A stretch of DNA of 64,000 bases from Dyella sedimenti. Lineage in GTDB: Bacteria > Pseudomonadota > Gammaproteobacteria > Xanthomonadales > Rhodanobacteraceae. Position numbers and translations under genes: made by a program. Below, piece by piece: positions 1 to 8,427 of this stretch (positions are counted from its first letter, which is position 1; each line of letters opens with the position of its first letter). Below the pieces are notes generated by a model. That model was not told where the DNA came from, searched no databases, and saw nothing but the letters and a program-made list of their open reading frames with translations. The DNA lies in NCBI RefSeq assembly GCF_022760995.1, contig NZ_JAKWJO010000012.1:20712-84711 (forward strand). The letters run 5' to 3'.

Positions 1-60
1 GCGTTCGATGCGCGCATCCTAGCATGCGGGCATCAGGCAGCCGCCGTGGTGCATGGGCGT

Positions 61-82
61 AAAAAAACCCGCCGTGGGCGGG
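61..82 (-). terminator. Rho-independent terminator after tRNA-Cys
   Basis: On the minus strand a six-base-pair stem CCCGCC/GGCGGG with loop CAC is followed directly by seven T residues. It sits 19 bases beyond the 3' end of the tRNA-Cys gene. Confidence 0.85.
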
Positions 83-100
83 CCGGTGGGTATTGCGCAA

Positions 101-174
101 TGGAGGCCTGGGTCGGAATCGAACCGGCGTACACGGCTTTGCAGGCCGCTGCATGACCACTCTGCCACCAGGCC
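101..174 (-). tRNA. tRNA-Cys (GCA)
   Basis: The minus strand reads as a complete 74-nt cloverleaf. The seven-base acceptor stem GGCCTGG pairs with CCAGGCC, followed by discriminator T and an encoded CCA. The anticodon loop CTGCAAA gives anticodon GCA. The T arm carries GGTTCGATTCC. It lies downstream of a tRNA-Gly gene, as in related genomes where the two tRNAs are neighbours. Confidence 0.97.
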
Positions 175-220
175 ATTGCGCGCGAATCGTAACCCGAAAA
201 CGCGGGCCACCATTCGCCTA

Positions 221-250
221 AAACGACAAAACCCCGGAAAGCCGAGGTTT
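221..250 (-). terminator. Hairpin with T-rich tail between the two tRNAs
   Basis: On the minus strand AACCTCGG and CCGGGGTT pair (one T-G wobble) around a CTTT loop and are followed by TTGTCGTTTT. It may end part of the tRNA-Gly transcript or guide processing before tRNA-Cys. Confidence 0.5.
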
Positions 251-260
251 CGCCAGGAAC

Positions 261-336
<76 letters not shown>

Positions 337-349
337 ATCAGAGTCGGAA

Positions 350-377
350 ATAGTAACAGAACCTTGGCATTTGTGAA
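350..377 (-). promoter_or_regulatory. Sigma-70 type promoter for the tRNA genes
   Basis: On the minus strand TTCACA (one mismatch to TTGACA) is separated by 16 bases from TACTAT. This places a start site about 7 bases before the mature tRNA-Gly 5' end. The rest of the gap up to 582 shows no other clear signal. Confidence 0.55.
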
Positions 378-582
378 GAGCCCAGAACGATTTTCTTGCC
401 GGTCCCTGGCCGGCGTTCCGAGCGGTGCCCGTCATCATGCCGGCAGCCTTCACGGGAGGATCGCGGCCCGAGCGTAATCTCGCGCAGATGCGTTTCGGCA
501 ACAGTCCGTTCTCCGGGAAACGACTGGTATCCGTGCGGCCCCGCCCTATCTTGGCGGGCAGCCAACGATTGAGGAGAGCAGC

Positions 583-1284
583 ATGATCGAACGTCGCCCC
601 TTCGATGCCCTGGGCGGAGCCAACCATGGCTGGCTCGATGCCAAGCATCATTTTTCCTTCGCCAACTACTACGACGCCGCGCGCATGGGCTGGGGCGCGC
701 TGCGCGTGTGGAACGACGACACCATCGCGCCGCAGACCGGCTTCCCGCCGCATCCCCATGGCGACATGGAGATCATCACCTATGTGCGCGAGGGCGCCAT
801 CACGCACCAGGACAGCCTGGGCAACAAGGGCCGCACGGTCGCCGGCGACGTGCAGGTGATGAGCGCGGGCACCGGCATCACCCATGCCGAGTACAACCTG
901 GAGCCCGACACCACCCGCATCTTCCAGATCTGGATCATCCCCAACCAGCAGGGCAATCCGCCGTCGTGGGGCACCAAGCCGTTTCCGGTCGGCGATCGCT
1001 CGGGACGCTTCGTGGCGCTGGCCAGCGGCTACCCGGAGGATGGCGACGCGCTGCCGCTGCGTACCGACGCGCGCGTGCTCGGTGCCACGCTCAAGGCCGG
1101 GGAGGAAGCGAGCTACGAGCTCGATCCGCAGCGTTTTGCCTATCTGGTGCCGGCCAAGGGCAAGGTGGAGGTCAACGGCGTGACGCTTGATGCGCGCGAC
1201 GGCGCGGCCATCTGCGGCGAATCGAAGCTCACCGTTAAGGCGCTGGAATACGCCGAGCTGGTGCTGGTCGATACCTCGCCCTGA
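583..1284 (+). CDS. Pirin family protein
   Basis: A 233-residue bicupin of the pirin family (YhhW/quercetinase-like). The N-terminal cupin carries the four expected metal ligands: H57 and H59 in HPHGDME, then H101 and E103 in THAE. Pirins bind a single Fe or similar metal; some bacterial members cleave flavonols such as quercetin, others have only regulatory roles, so the substrate here is open. The ATG at 583 follows a clear GAGGAG ribosome site 7 bases upstream. The gene is monocistronic or loosely linked to the MBL hydrolase that follows 81 bases later. Confidence 0.93.
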   Translation: MIERRPFDALGGANHGWLDAKHHFSFANYYDAARMGWGALRVWNDDTIAPQTGFPPHPHGDMEIITYVREGAITHQDSLGNKGRTVAGDVQVMSAGTGITHAEYNLEPDTTRIFQIWIIPNQQGNPPSWGTKPFPVGDRSGRFVALASGYPEDGDALPLRTDARVLGATLKAGEEASYELDPQRFAYLVPAKGKVEVNGVTLDARDGAAICGESKLTVKALEYAELVLVDTSP

Positions 1285-1326
1285 CCGACGCTCGACCAAG
1301 GTGGGAGTGATCCGCCGCCATGGGCT

Positions 1327-1365
1327 TGCTAACCTCGCCTGGTTCCGTTGCAGGCGAGGTTGGCG
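1327..1365 (+). promoter_or_regulatory. Hairpin covering the ribosome site of the MBL gene
   Basis: A perfect 10-bp inverted repeat, AACCTCGCCT (1331-1340) and AGGCGAGGTT (1352-1361), extends with wobble pairs to about 14 bp and ends one base before the ATG at 1366. The Shine-Dalgarno-like GCGAGGT lies inside the 3' arm, so it would be paired in the folded mRNA. Confidence 0.55.
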
Positions 1366-2313
1366 ATGAGCCACGGCATCCATACGATCGACACCGGTTT
1401 CGTGCGCCCGCATTTCGATGCGGCCTATCTCGTGGTGGAAAGCGGCCACGGCGCCTTCATCGACTGCGGCACCAACCATGCGGTACCGCGCATGCTCGAT
1501 GCGCTGCGCCAACAGGCCATGGCGCCGGCTGACGTCGACTGGCTGATCCTTACCCACGTACATCTCGACCATGCCGGCGGCGCCGGCGAACTGATGGCTC
1601 AACTGCCGAACGCACGGCTGCTGGTCCATCCGCGCGGCGCCCGCCACATGATCGATCCCTCGCAGTTGTGGGCCGGCGCCAGCGCCGTCTATGGCGAGTC
1701 GGTGATGGAAAAGACCTATGGACGGCTGCGCCCCGTCCCCGCCGAGCGCGTGGTGGAAGCACCGGATGGCCATACCGTCGAGCTTGCCGGCCGCCCGCTG
1801 CGCTGCCTCGATACGCCGGGGCATGCGCGCCATCACCTGAGCGTGCATGACGAACAGGCCGGCGCCTGCTTCACCGGGGATACCTTCGGGCTCTCCTACC
1901 GGGAATTCGATACGGACAAGGGGCCGTTCATCCTGCCGACGACGTCGCCGGTGCAGTTCGACCCTGTCGCCCTGCACCACTCCATCGATCGGCTGGTCGC
2001 GCTCGAACCGCGCATCATGTACCTCACCCACTACGACGGCGTCAGCGACATCCATCGCCTTGCCGCGGACCTGCACGAGCAGATCGACGCGATGGTGGCG
2101 ATCGCGCAGGCGGCCCAGCGCGATCACCAGGATGCCGCGGCACGCCACGAGGCGATGAAGTCCGCGCTGACCGACCTCTATGCCAGGCGCGCGCGGGCGC
2201 ACGGATGGCAAGGCGGCCGGGACGACCTGCTAGCGCTGCTCGGCATGGACATCGAACTCAACGCGCAGGGGCTGGGCGTATGGCTGGACCAGTTGCAGCG
2301 ACGCGCGTCCTGA
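1366..2313 (+). CDS. MBL-fold metallo-hydrolase
   Basis: A 315-residue metallo-beta-lactamase superfamily protein. The zinc-binding signature THVHLDHAGG places H64, H66, D68 and H69. A further metal-binding histidine lies near TPGHARHH and an aspartate in FTGDTFG. The C-terminal helical extension (about residues 220-315) is typical of a subgroup related to glyoxalase II and ComEC-like hydrolases. The substrate cannot be read from the sequence. The ATG at 1366 is preferred over an upstream in-frame TTG at 1348, because conserved sequence begins at MSHGIHTIDTGF and the TTG lies inside the upstream hairpin. Confidence 0.9.
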   Translation: MSHGIHTIDTGFVRPHFDAAYLVVESGHGAFIDCGTNHAVPRMLDALRQQAMAPADVDWLILTHVHLDHAGGAGELMAQLPNARLLVHPRGARHMIDPSQLWAGASAVYGESVMEKTYGRLRPVPAERVVEAPDGHTVELAGRPLRCLDTPGHARHHLSVHDEQAGACFTGDTFGLSYREFDTDKGPFILPTTSPVQFDPVALHHSIDRLVALEPRIMYLTHYDGVSDIHRLAADLHEQIDAMVAIAQAAQRDHQDAAARHEAMKSALTDLYARRARAHGWQGGRDDLLALLGMDIELNAQGLGVWLDQLQRRAS

Positions 2314-2318
2314 GCGGT

Positions 2319-2924
2319 TCAGGCGATCGACGCCTCGATCAATTGCTCGGCCACCGCCACCAGCGAACGCGCCGGTCCCTGCCTGCCGAACAACTGGCCC
2401 GACGCATACGTGCCTTCCAGCAATAGCAGCAGGCCATCGGCCAACACCTCCGGCGCCTTCGAGCCCATCGCCTCGCACAAGGCAACCAGGCGTGCGCGCA
2501 GCTTGCGCTTGTGCGCTTGCGCCACCTTGCGCGCGGGATGATCGTCGCCGGGATATTCCACCACGGCATTGGTCAACCCGCAGCCACGGTAGCCGGGCTG
2601 CGTGGCGCGCTGGGCGAGGCCTTCGAAGTAGGCCATCAGCTGGGCGCGCGCATCATGGGGATGGGTTTCCTTGCCTGCCTCGAACACCTTCCAGAAGGCC
2701 TGCTCGTAATCGCGCAGGTATTCGGCCGCCAGCTCGTCCTTGGACGCATAGCTGCGGTAGAGGCTGGGCTTGGTCACGCCCGCTTGCGTGACGATCTCTT
2801 CCACGCCGATGGCGCGGATACCCTGGCGATAGAAAAGCTCGCGCGCCGCGCGGCGGATGCGCTCGGCGGCCTTGGGCTTGGCCTCGGTCTGGACGGACAT
2901 GGATTCGGGATTGCTGGCTGGCAT
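2319..2924 (-). CDS. TetR/AcrR family transcriptional regulator
   Basis: About 200 residues with an N-terminal TetR helix-turn-helix (AAERIRRAARELF ... GVTKPSLYRSYASKDEL) and a C-terminal ligand-binding half containing the CGLTNAVVEYP stretch common in this subgroup. It is transcribed away from an MFS transporter, with two mirrored palindromes between them, so it very probably represses both itself and the transporter. The start is uncertain: in-frame ATG codons lie at 2924 and 2900, and neither has a convincing ribosome site. The stop lies 5 bases from the convergent MBL gene. Confidence 0.9.
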   Translation of the reverse strand: MPASNPESMSVQTEAKPKAAERIRRAARELFYRQGIRAIGVEEIVTQAGVTKPSLYRSYASKDELAAEYLRDYEQAFWKVFEAGKETHPHDARAQLMAYFEGLAQRATQPGYRGCGLTNAVVEYPGDDHPARKVAQAHKRKLRARLVALCEAMGSKAPEVLADGLLLLLEGTYASGQLFGRQGPARSLVAVAEQLIEASIA

Positions 2925-2940
2925 GGCGGGCACGTTGACG

Positions 2941-2994
2941 ATGTTACCGATCGGTACGTATGATCCGCGAACCACCCGTACCGATCGGTAACAT
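2941..2994. promoter_or_regulatory. Double palindromic operator between tetR and MFS genes
   Basis: The 18-base sequence at 2941-2958 recurs as its exact reverse complement at 2977-2994. Each copy contains the perfect 12-bp palindrome TACCGATCGGTA, centred 34 bp apart. The right copy overlaps the likely start codon of the transporter gene. This arrangement is typical of a TetR repressor bound to two sites in a divergent promoter. Confidence 0.8.
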
Positions 2995-4267
2995 GACTAT
3001 ACCCCGCACACGCCCCTTCGGCCAGAAGTACGCTTTCGTCGTCGCCGGCGTGGTGTTCCTCGCCCTGCTCGCCGCCGCAGGCGTGCGCGCGGCGCCAGGC
3101 GTGCTGATCGTGCCGCTGGAGCATGCCTTCGGCTGGAGCCGCGACACTATCTCCATGTCGGCGGCGGCGGGCATCTTCCTGTATGGCATGGTCGGGCCGT
3201 TCGCGGCCGCGCTGATGCAGGCGGTGGGCATCCGCCGCACCCTGATCGGGGCGCTGGCGCTGATGGCCGCCTCGATCGCGGCCAGCGCCTGGATGACCCG
3301 CCCCTGGCACCTGCTGGCAAGCTGGGGCGTGCTCTCGGGCCTGGGTTCCGGCTGCGTGGCCATCGTGCTGGGCGCCACCGTGGTCAATCGCTGGTTCGTC
3401 GCCCATCGTGGCCTGATGATGGGCCTGCTGACCGCTAGCACCGCCACCGGCACCCTCGCCTTCCTGCCGGCGCTGGCGGCGATTGCCGAGCATGGCGGCT
3501 GGCGGCCGGTGGTATGGACGGTGGCCGGCGGCTGCGCCCTGCTGATTCCGCTGGCCTGGTGGTTGCTACCGGAGCACCCCGCCGACGTCGGCCTGCGCCC
3601 GTACGGCGCCACCGGCGAGGACGCGGCCGAACCGCCGCGACGCCATCTGCTCGCCATCGCGCTGGGCACGCTGGCGATGGCGGCCCGGCAGCGCACGTTC
3701 TGGTTCCTGTTCGCCACCTTCTTCATCTGCGGCTTCACCACCAATGGGCTGGTCGGCACGCATTTCATCGCGATGTGCGGCGACCATGGCATTCCCGAGG
3801 TGCGCGCGGCGGGCGTGCTGGCGATGATGGGTGCGTTCGACCTGGTCGGCACCACGATGTCGGGCTGGCTGACCGACCGCTACGACCCGCGCAAGCTCTT
3901 GTTCGTCTATTACGGGCTGCGTGGCCTGTCGCTGATCTGGCTGCCCTATTCCGATTTTTCGCTGACCAGCCTGTCGCTGTTCGGCGCCTTCTATGGGCTG
4001 GACTGGATCGCCACCGTGCCGCCCACGCTGCGCCTGGCGGCGGAAGCCTTCGGCGACCGCGACGCGCCGGTGGTGTTCGGCTGGGTGGCGGCCGGCCACC
4101 AGGTCGGCGCCGCCAGCGCCGCCTTCCTGGCCGGCGCGTTGCGCACGCAGGGCGGCAGTTACCTGGAGCCGTTCGTGATCGCCGGCGCCACCGGGCTCAT
4201 CGCTTCCGCGCTGGCGCTGATGATCCGCCGTCCCGCCATGCCGGCGCCGGTACTGATGCCCAGTTGA
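2993..4267 (+). CDS. MFS transporter
   Basis: A roughly 424-residue major facilitator superfamily permease with about 12 hydrophobic segments. A mid-protein segment, HPADVGLRPYG, before the central loop is characteristic of the monocarboxylate/oxalate-formate-like MFS branch. A motif-A-like stretch, GWLTDRYDPRK, lies in the second half. It acts in the inner membrane, and its substrate is not evident. It is divergent from the TetR gene and probably derepressed by that regulator's ligand. ATG 2993 lies within the right operator and an alternative ATG at 2960 lies between the operators, so the true N-terminus needs mapping. The stop abuts the convergent csaA gene. Confidence 0.88.
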   Translation: MTIPRTRPFGQKYAFVVAGVVFLALLAAAGVRAAPGVLIVPLEHAFGWSRDTISMSAAAGIFLYGMVGPFAAALMQAVGIRRTLIGALALMAASIAASAWMTRPWHLLASWGVLSGLGSGCVAIVLGATVVNRWFVAHRGLMMGLLTASTATGTLAFLPALAAIAEHGGWRPVVWTVAGGCALLIPLAWWLLPEHPADVGLRPYGATGEDAAEPPRRHLLAIALGTLAMAARQRTFWFLFATFFICGFTTNGLVGTHFIAMCGDHGIPEVRAAGVLAMMGAFDLVGTTMSGWLTDRYDPRKLLFVYYGLRGLSLIWLPYSDFSLTSLSLFGAFYGLDWIATVPPTLRLAAEAFGDRDAPVVFGWVAAGHQVGAASAAFLAGALRTQGGSYLEPFVIAGATGLIASALALMIRRPAMPAPVLMPS

Positions 4268-4609
4268 TTACGCCAGCCGCGTGCCGTTCGGTACCGGCCG
4301 CTCCACCGCAGTGAGCACCACGCCCTCGTCGGTGGGAAAGCCGGTGAGTAGGAATTGCGAGCGGAACGGGCCGATCTGCTTCTCGGGGAAATTGATCACG
4401 CCCACGACCTGCCGGCCGAGCAGGTCCTCTGCACGATACAGCGTGGCGACCTGCGCGCTGGTCTTTTTCTCGCCGTAGGGCCCGAAATCCACCCACACCT
4501 TCCAGGCCGGCTTGCGCGCCTCGGGGAAAGCCTCCACGCGCGTCACCGTCCCGGCGACGATCAACACCTTCTCGAAATCGGCCCAGCTGATCTCGTTCCG
4601 CTCGCTCAT
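4268..4609 (-). CDS. csaA: CsaA-type tRNA-binding domain protein
   Basis: A 113-residue protein consisting of one OB-fold tRNA-binding domain of the CsaA/YgjH/Trbp111 family. Recognisable segments are IVAGTVTRVEAFPEA, KPAWKVWVDFG and VVGVINFPEKQIG. Family members bind tRNA as dimers; Bacillus CsaA was described as having chaperone activity related to protein secretion. The start ATG (4607-4609) overlaps the stop of the upstream flavoprotein gene by 4 bases (ATGA), so the two are translationally coupled. Confidence 0.9.
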   Translation of the reverse strand: MSERNEISWADFEKVLIVAGTVTRVEAFPEARKPAWKVWVDFGPYGEKKTSAQVATLYRAEDLLGRQVVGVINFPEKQIGPFRSQFLLTGFPTDEGVVLTAVERPVPNGTRLA

Positions 4610-5895
4610 CCTTCCAGCCTCGTCTTGAACCAGTCCCTGCCCTGCTGCCACCAGTAACCGGCCTGCGCGCCGAGATAGCCGAACGGGCGATAGGTGGGCA
4701 TCAAGCCATAACCGGCGAACTGTTTCCAGCGATCGTCGCCCTCGGCCAGCGCCGCCGCCAGCAGATCGCCCGCCGCGCAGGTGGGCGCCAGCCCATGTCC
4801 GCCGAATGCCTGCGCCCACCACAGGCCATCGCCCGTACCGCCGATCTGCGGCATCTGGTGGCGCGCATAGCTCATCAGGCCCGACCAGGCGTAGTCGATG
4901 CGCACGCCCTTGAGCTGCGGGAACACGCGCAGCAGGTCCCGCGTCAGCAATCGCTGCACCGCGCGCGGCGAACGGTTGCGCACGGAGATGCGGCCACCCC
5001 ACAGCAACCGCGTGTCCGGCAGCGGCCGGTAGTAATCGAAGGCGAAGCGCGTGTCGTAGATGGCCGAACGGGTGCGCAGGCATTCGGCCAGTCGGTCGCC
5101 CAGCGGCTCGGTCACCATCACATAGGTGGCGATGGGCAGGATCGCTCGGTCCACCTGACGCTTGAGGCCGGCCAGGTAGCCACCGCAGGCCAGCACGACC
5201 TGATCGGCCGTCACCGCGCCCTGGGCGGTTTCTATGCGCCACTGGGTGCCGTCGCGGCGCAATTGCCAGGCATCGGTGTTCTCATGGAGACGTACGCCCA
5301 GCGACGACGCGGCGCCGGCCAGCCCGATCGCCAGATTGAGCGGATGCAGGTGCAGCGCGTTGCGCTCGTACAGGCCATCGAAATAGCGCGTGGTATGGAT
5401 GCGCTCGCGCAGCGCCTGCTGCGGCAGCCACTCCCATGACACGCCATAGTGCTCGGCCAGCAGCGCCTGGCGTTGCCGCAGCACGGCGGGGTCGCGGAAC
5501 CAGTTCGCCCAGACCACGCCCTCGTCCACCATGTCGCAGGCGATGGCGTGGCGCGCCACGCGCAGCCGGATCCGTTCCACCGCCTCGGTGGTGTAGCCGA
5601 ACAGGGTCCGCGCCATGTCCTGGCCGCGCTGGTCCAGCAGCGCTTGCTCACCCAGCGAGTAACCGGCGAACACGAAGCCGCCATTGCGGCCGGAGGCACC
5701 GAAGCCGATGTGCTCCTTCTCCAGCAGCACCACGTCGCGCATGCCGCGCTCGGCCAGGCCCAAGGCGGTATGCAGCCCGGCAAAGCCACCGCCGACGATG
5801 GCCACGCGCGCGTGGATACGTTCCTGCAGGGGCGCATAAGGCGCATAGGGCGCCGCGGTGGCACGGTAGTAAGAGCTGTGATGGGGTGAACGCAT
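4606..5895 (-). CDS. FAD-dependent amine oxidase-like oxidoreductase (DAO family)
   Basis: A 429-residue D-amino-acid-oxidase-fold flavoprotein. The dinucleotide-binding motif VAIVGGGFAGLHTALGLAERG lies at about residues 31-51, followed by FGASGRNGGFVFAGYS, which is typical of gamma-glutamylputrescine oxidase (PuuB/OrdL) relatives. A conserved C-terminal segment reads WWAQAFGGHGLAPTCAAGDLLA. It probably oxidises an amine or N-substituted amino acid with release of hydrogen peroxide; the exact substrate is not inferable. It is coupled to csaA by a 4-base overlap and lies 92 bases downstream of pbpC in the same orientation. Confidence 0.88.
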   Translation of the reverse strand: MRSPHHSSYYRATAAPYAPYAPLQERIHARVAIVGGGFAGLHTALGLAERGMRDVVLLEKEHIGFGASGRNGGFVFAGYSLGEQALLDQRGQDMARTLFGYTTEAVERIRLRVARHAIACDMVDEGVVWANWFRDPAVLRQRQALLAEHYGVSWEWLPQQALRERIHTTRYFDGLYERNALHLHPLNLAIGLAGAASSLGVRLHENTDAWQLRRDGTQWRIETAQGAVTADQVVLACGGYLAGLKRQVDRAILPIATYVMVTEPLGDRLAECLRTRSAIYDTRFAFDYYRPLPDTRLLWGGRISVRNRSPRAVQRLLTRDLLRVFPQLKGVRIDYAWSGLMSYARHQMPQIGGTGDGLWWAQAFGGHGLAPTCAAGDLLAAALAEGDDRWKQFAGYGLMPTYRPFGYLGAQAGYWWQQGRDWFKTRLEG

Positions 5896-5987
5896 GGTGC
5901 GACACGGGGTCCGTCACGGGAAACGCCGACCCACAACGCTAAGCCATTTCCCGGGCCGTGTCTGCTGCCGCCGGGCAGCCCCCTGCG

Positions 5988-8378
5988 CTAGTCGACCAGG
6001 CTGACGCCCAGGGGACGCAGGTCGCTGCGGCCATGGTCGTCCACCACGCGCACCTCGTAGTTGCCCGCGCTGGCCGGCTGCCAGAACAGCGATTCGCCGG
6101 GCGCCGTGCTTCCGACATAGGCATCGCCGACGAACCAGTACAGCTCGCGCACCGAGGCGTCCGCATTGGCGGTGAAGGCGATGCGGTTCTCCGCGGATGG
6201 CTTCAACCGCAGGGCATAGATGCTGCCGCGCAGGGGCGAGGTGATGGCCGGCGGATCGCCGCCGACGTCGCCGCTGCCGATGCAGTCCTCGTTGCGCGGC
6301 GGCGTGAGACGAGGAATGCCGGCCTGCGCGAACACGCGCTGCAATTCGGACGGCCAGAACTCGTAGACCTCGACATGGGTGCGCTTGCCGGCATAGGGCG
6401 GGCAAGCGGGACGCCCGGTGGCGTCGTCGATCACCACCGGCCGATGCACCTGGCTGACCCGGACCGGCGACTTGCCGGGAATGAACCAGGTCGTGCCCCG
6501 CTGGGGACACCACTGGTTAGGCAGGTCGCCGCTGGCCAGGCAGATTTCCACGCGACGCAGATGGGCCGGCATGCGGCGCACCGGCTCGGCCATCTGCGGC
6601 TGCGCCGCGCGCAGCGCATCGACCATCTGGAAGAACAGCGGCGCCGACGCTTCCACGCCCACGAAGGCGGGGTTGCCGCTGCTGTCGAAGTTGCCTATCC
6701 AGACCACCAGCACGTAAGGGCCGAAGCTGCCGGCGGTCCAGGCATCGCGGAACCCCCAGGACGTACCGGTTTTCCAGTACACCGGCAGGCGGCCGGGCTG
6801 CGCGCCGGTGGTTTCGTCGGGGCGCGGGTTCTGCCGCAGCATGTCCATCACCATGAAGCTCGCCTCGTCGCTGAGCAGTCGCGTGCCGCCGGATGGTTGA
6901 TCGGAGGCCAGCAGCCGCAGCGGCCGCAGCTCGCCACGGTTGGCCAGCATCGCGTAGAGGCCGGCCAGCTCCTGCATGGTCACCTCGCCGCCGCCGAGCA
7001 CCAGGGCCAGCCCGTAGTGCTTCTCGCTGGCCATGCGGCTGATGCCGGCCTCGCGCAGGAACTGGTAGAAGCTGGGCTGCTGCAATTGCGAGGCGACCCA
7101 CACGGCCGGGATGTTGCGGCTGCGCACGAGCGCTTCGGTGGCTGTCACCGGCCCCAGGAAATGGCCGTCGAAATTCTCCGGCGCATAGGGCCCAAAAGCC
7201 GTCGGCACGTCGCGCAAGACGGTCTGCGGATGCAGCACGCCCTGGTCGAAACCCAGGCCATAGATGAAGGGCTTGAGCGTGGAGCCTGGCGAACGCTTGG
7301 CCAGCGTGCCGTTGACCTGGCCCTGGATGTCGGCGTCGCGGTAGTCGGCCGAGCCCACCAGGGCCTTCACGCCCATGTCGCGGGTATCGACCAGGATGGC
7401 GGCAGCATTGCGGATGCCGCGGGACTGGTTGCGCTCGATGTAGCGGCCGACCTGGCGTTCCAGCACGTGTTGCAGGTCCAGGTCGAGCGTGGTGGCGAGC
7501 CGGCTGTCCTCCCCCGCCATGCCCAACCGCCGCGCCGCCAGCACCTGGTCCACCGCGTGTGGCGCCTCGAACGGCAGGCTCGGCAAGGGGCGCAGGCGCC
7601 ATGGCAGGTCGAACAGCGGCTGCAGCGAGGCATCCTCGGGATGCCGCTTTTTCCAGCGGACGTAGAGCCGGTTGCGCGAAGCGGTCAGCGACGGACCGGC
7701 AAGCTCCGCGCCATGAGCCTGCAGGCGTCGGCTGGGATCCTGCGGGATCACCGCCAGCGTCAGCGCCTCCGGCAGGCTGAGCATGGCGGCGCTCTTGTCG
7801 AAATAGATCATGCTGGCGGCGCCCACGCCCTCCACGTTGCGGCCATAAGGCGCGAAGTTGAGATAGGCCTCGAGGATCTGGTCCTTGGAGTAATACAGCT
7901 CCAGCTGCACCGCGCGCGCGACCTGCCGCAGCTTGCCCAGTGGCGTGCGCGTATCGAGCCGCCAGAGCAGGCGGGCCAACTGCATGGTGAGGGTGGAGCC
8001 GCCCTGGCGATTGCCATGGCTCACATAGGTGACCCAGGCGCCACGCGCCAGCCCGTACGGGTTGAAGCCGGGATGCCAGCGGAACCAGCGGTCCTCGTGC
8101 AGCATCACGCCCTCGATCAGCGCGGGCGAGATGTCCTTGAGCGGCACCCACAGGCGATAGCGCTGGTCATCGGCCAGGGTCAGGCGCAGCAGGCGGCCCT
8201 GCGCATCGACCACCGCGGTGGACGAAGGCAACCATTCGCGCAAGGGACGATGCGGCCACAGGCGGCAGCCCAGCAGCACCGCCACCACCAGGGCCGCGCC
8301 CGCCAGCCAGTTCTGCCAGCGCCACAGCCATCGCAGCAGGGCCGTGGCGACGCGGGCGACAAGTGGCGGAGACTTCAT
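5988..8378 (-). CDS. pbpC: Penicillin-binding protein 1C
   Basis: A 796-residue bifunctional peptidoglycan synthase. It has an N-terminal membrane anchor (about residues 24-42), then a glycosyltransferase family 51 domain with LHEDRWFRWHPG and RQGGSTLTMQLARLL. The transpeptidase domain has catalytic Ser366 in the SxxK motif STLK, an SRN motif and KTGTS. A C-terminal BiPBP_C domain of about 90 residues completes the architecture characteristic of PBP1C. It is encoded 49 bases downstream of yfhM. That pairing is conserved in many proteobacteria and has been read as a periplasmic defence and repair unit. Confidence 0.95.
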   Translation of the reverse strand: MKSPPLVARVATALLRWLWRWQNWLAGAALVVAVLLGCRLWPHRPLREWLPSSTAVVDAQGRLLRLTLADDQRYRLWVPLKDISPALIEGVMLHEDRWFRWHPGFNPYGLARGAWVTYVSHGNRQGGSTLTMQLARLLWRLDTRTPLGKLRQVARAVQLELYYSKDQILEAYLNFAPYGRNVEGVGAASMIYFDKSAAMLSLPEALTLAVIPQDPSRRLQAHGAELAGPSLTASRNRLYVRWKKRHPEDASLQPLFDLPWRLRPLPSLPFEAPHAVDQVLAARRLGMAGEDSRLATTLDLDLQHVLERQVGRYIERNQSRGIRNAAAILVDTRDMGVKALVGSADYRDADIQGQVNGTLAKRSPGSTLKPFIYGLGFDQGVLHPQTVLRDVPTAFGPYAPENFDGHFLGPVTATEALVRSRNIPAVWVASQLQQPSFYQFLREAGISRMASEKHYGLALVLGGGEVTMQELAGLYAMLANRGELRPLRLLASDQPSGGTRLLSDEASFMVMDMLRQNPRPDETTGAQPGRLPVYWKTGTSWGFRDAWTAGSFGPYVLVVWIGNFDSSGNPAFVGVEASAPLFFQMVDALRAAQPQMAEPVRRMPAHLRRVEICLASGDLPNQWCPQRGTTWFIPGKSPVRVSQVHRPVVIDDATGRPACPPYAGKRTHVEVYEFWPSELQRVFAQAGIPRLTPPRNEDCIGSGDVGGDPPAITSPLRGSIYALRLKPSAENRIAFTANADASVRELYWFVGDAYVGSTAPGESLFWQPASAGNYEVRVVDDHGRSDLRPLGVSLVD

Positions 8379-8427
8379 GGGGCGGCATCACCGGCGCGCC
8401 TTTCGTCCGAAAGGCGCGCCTCCTGGC

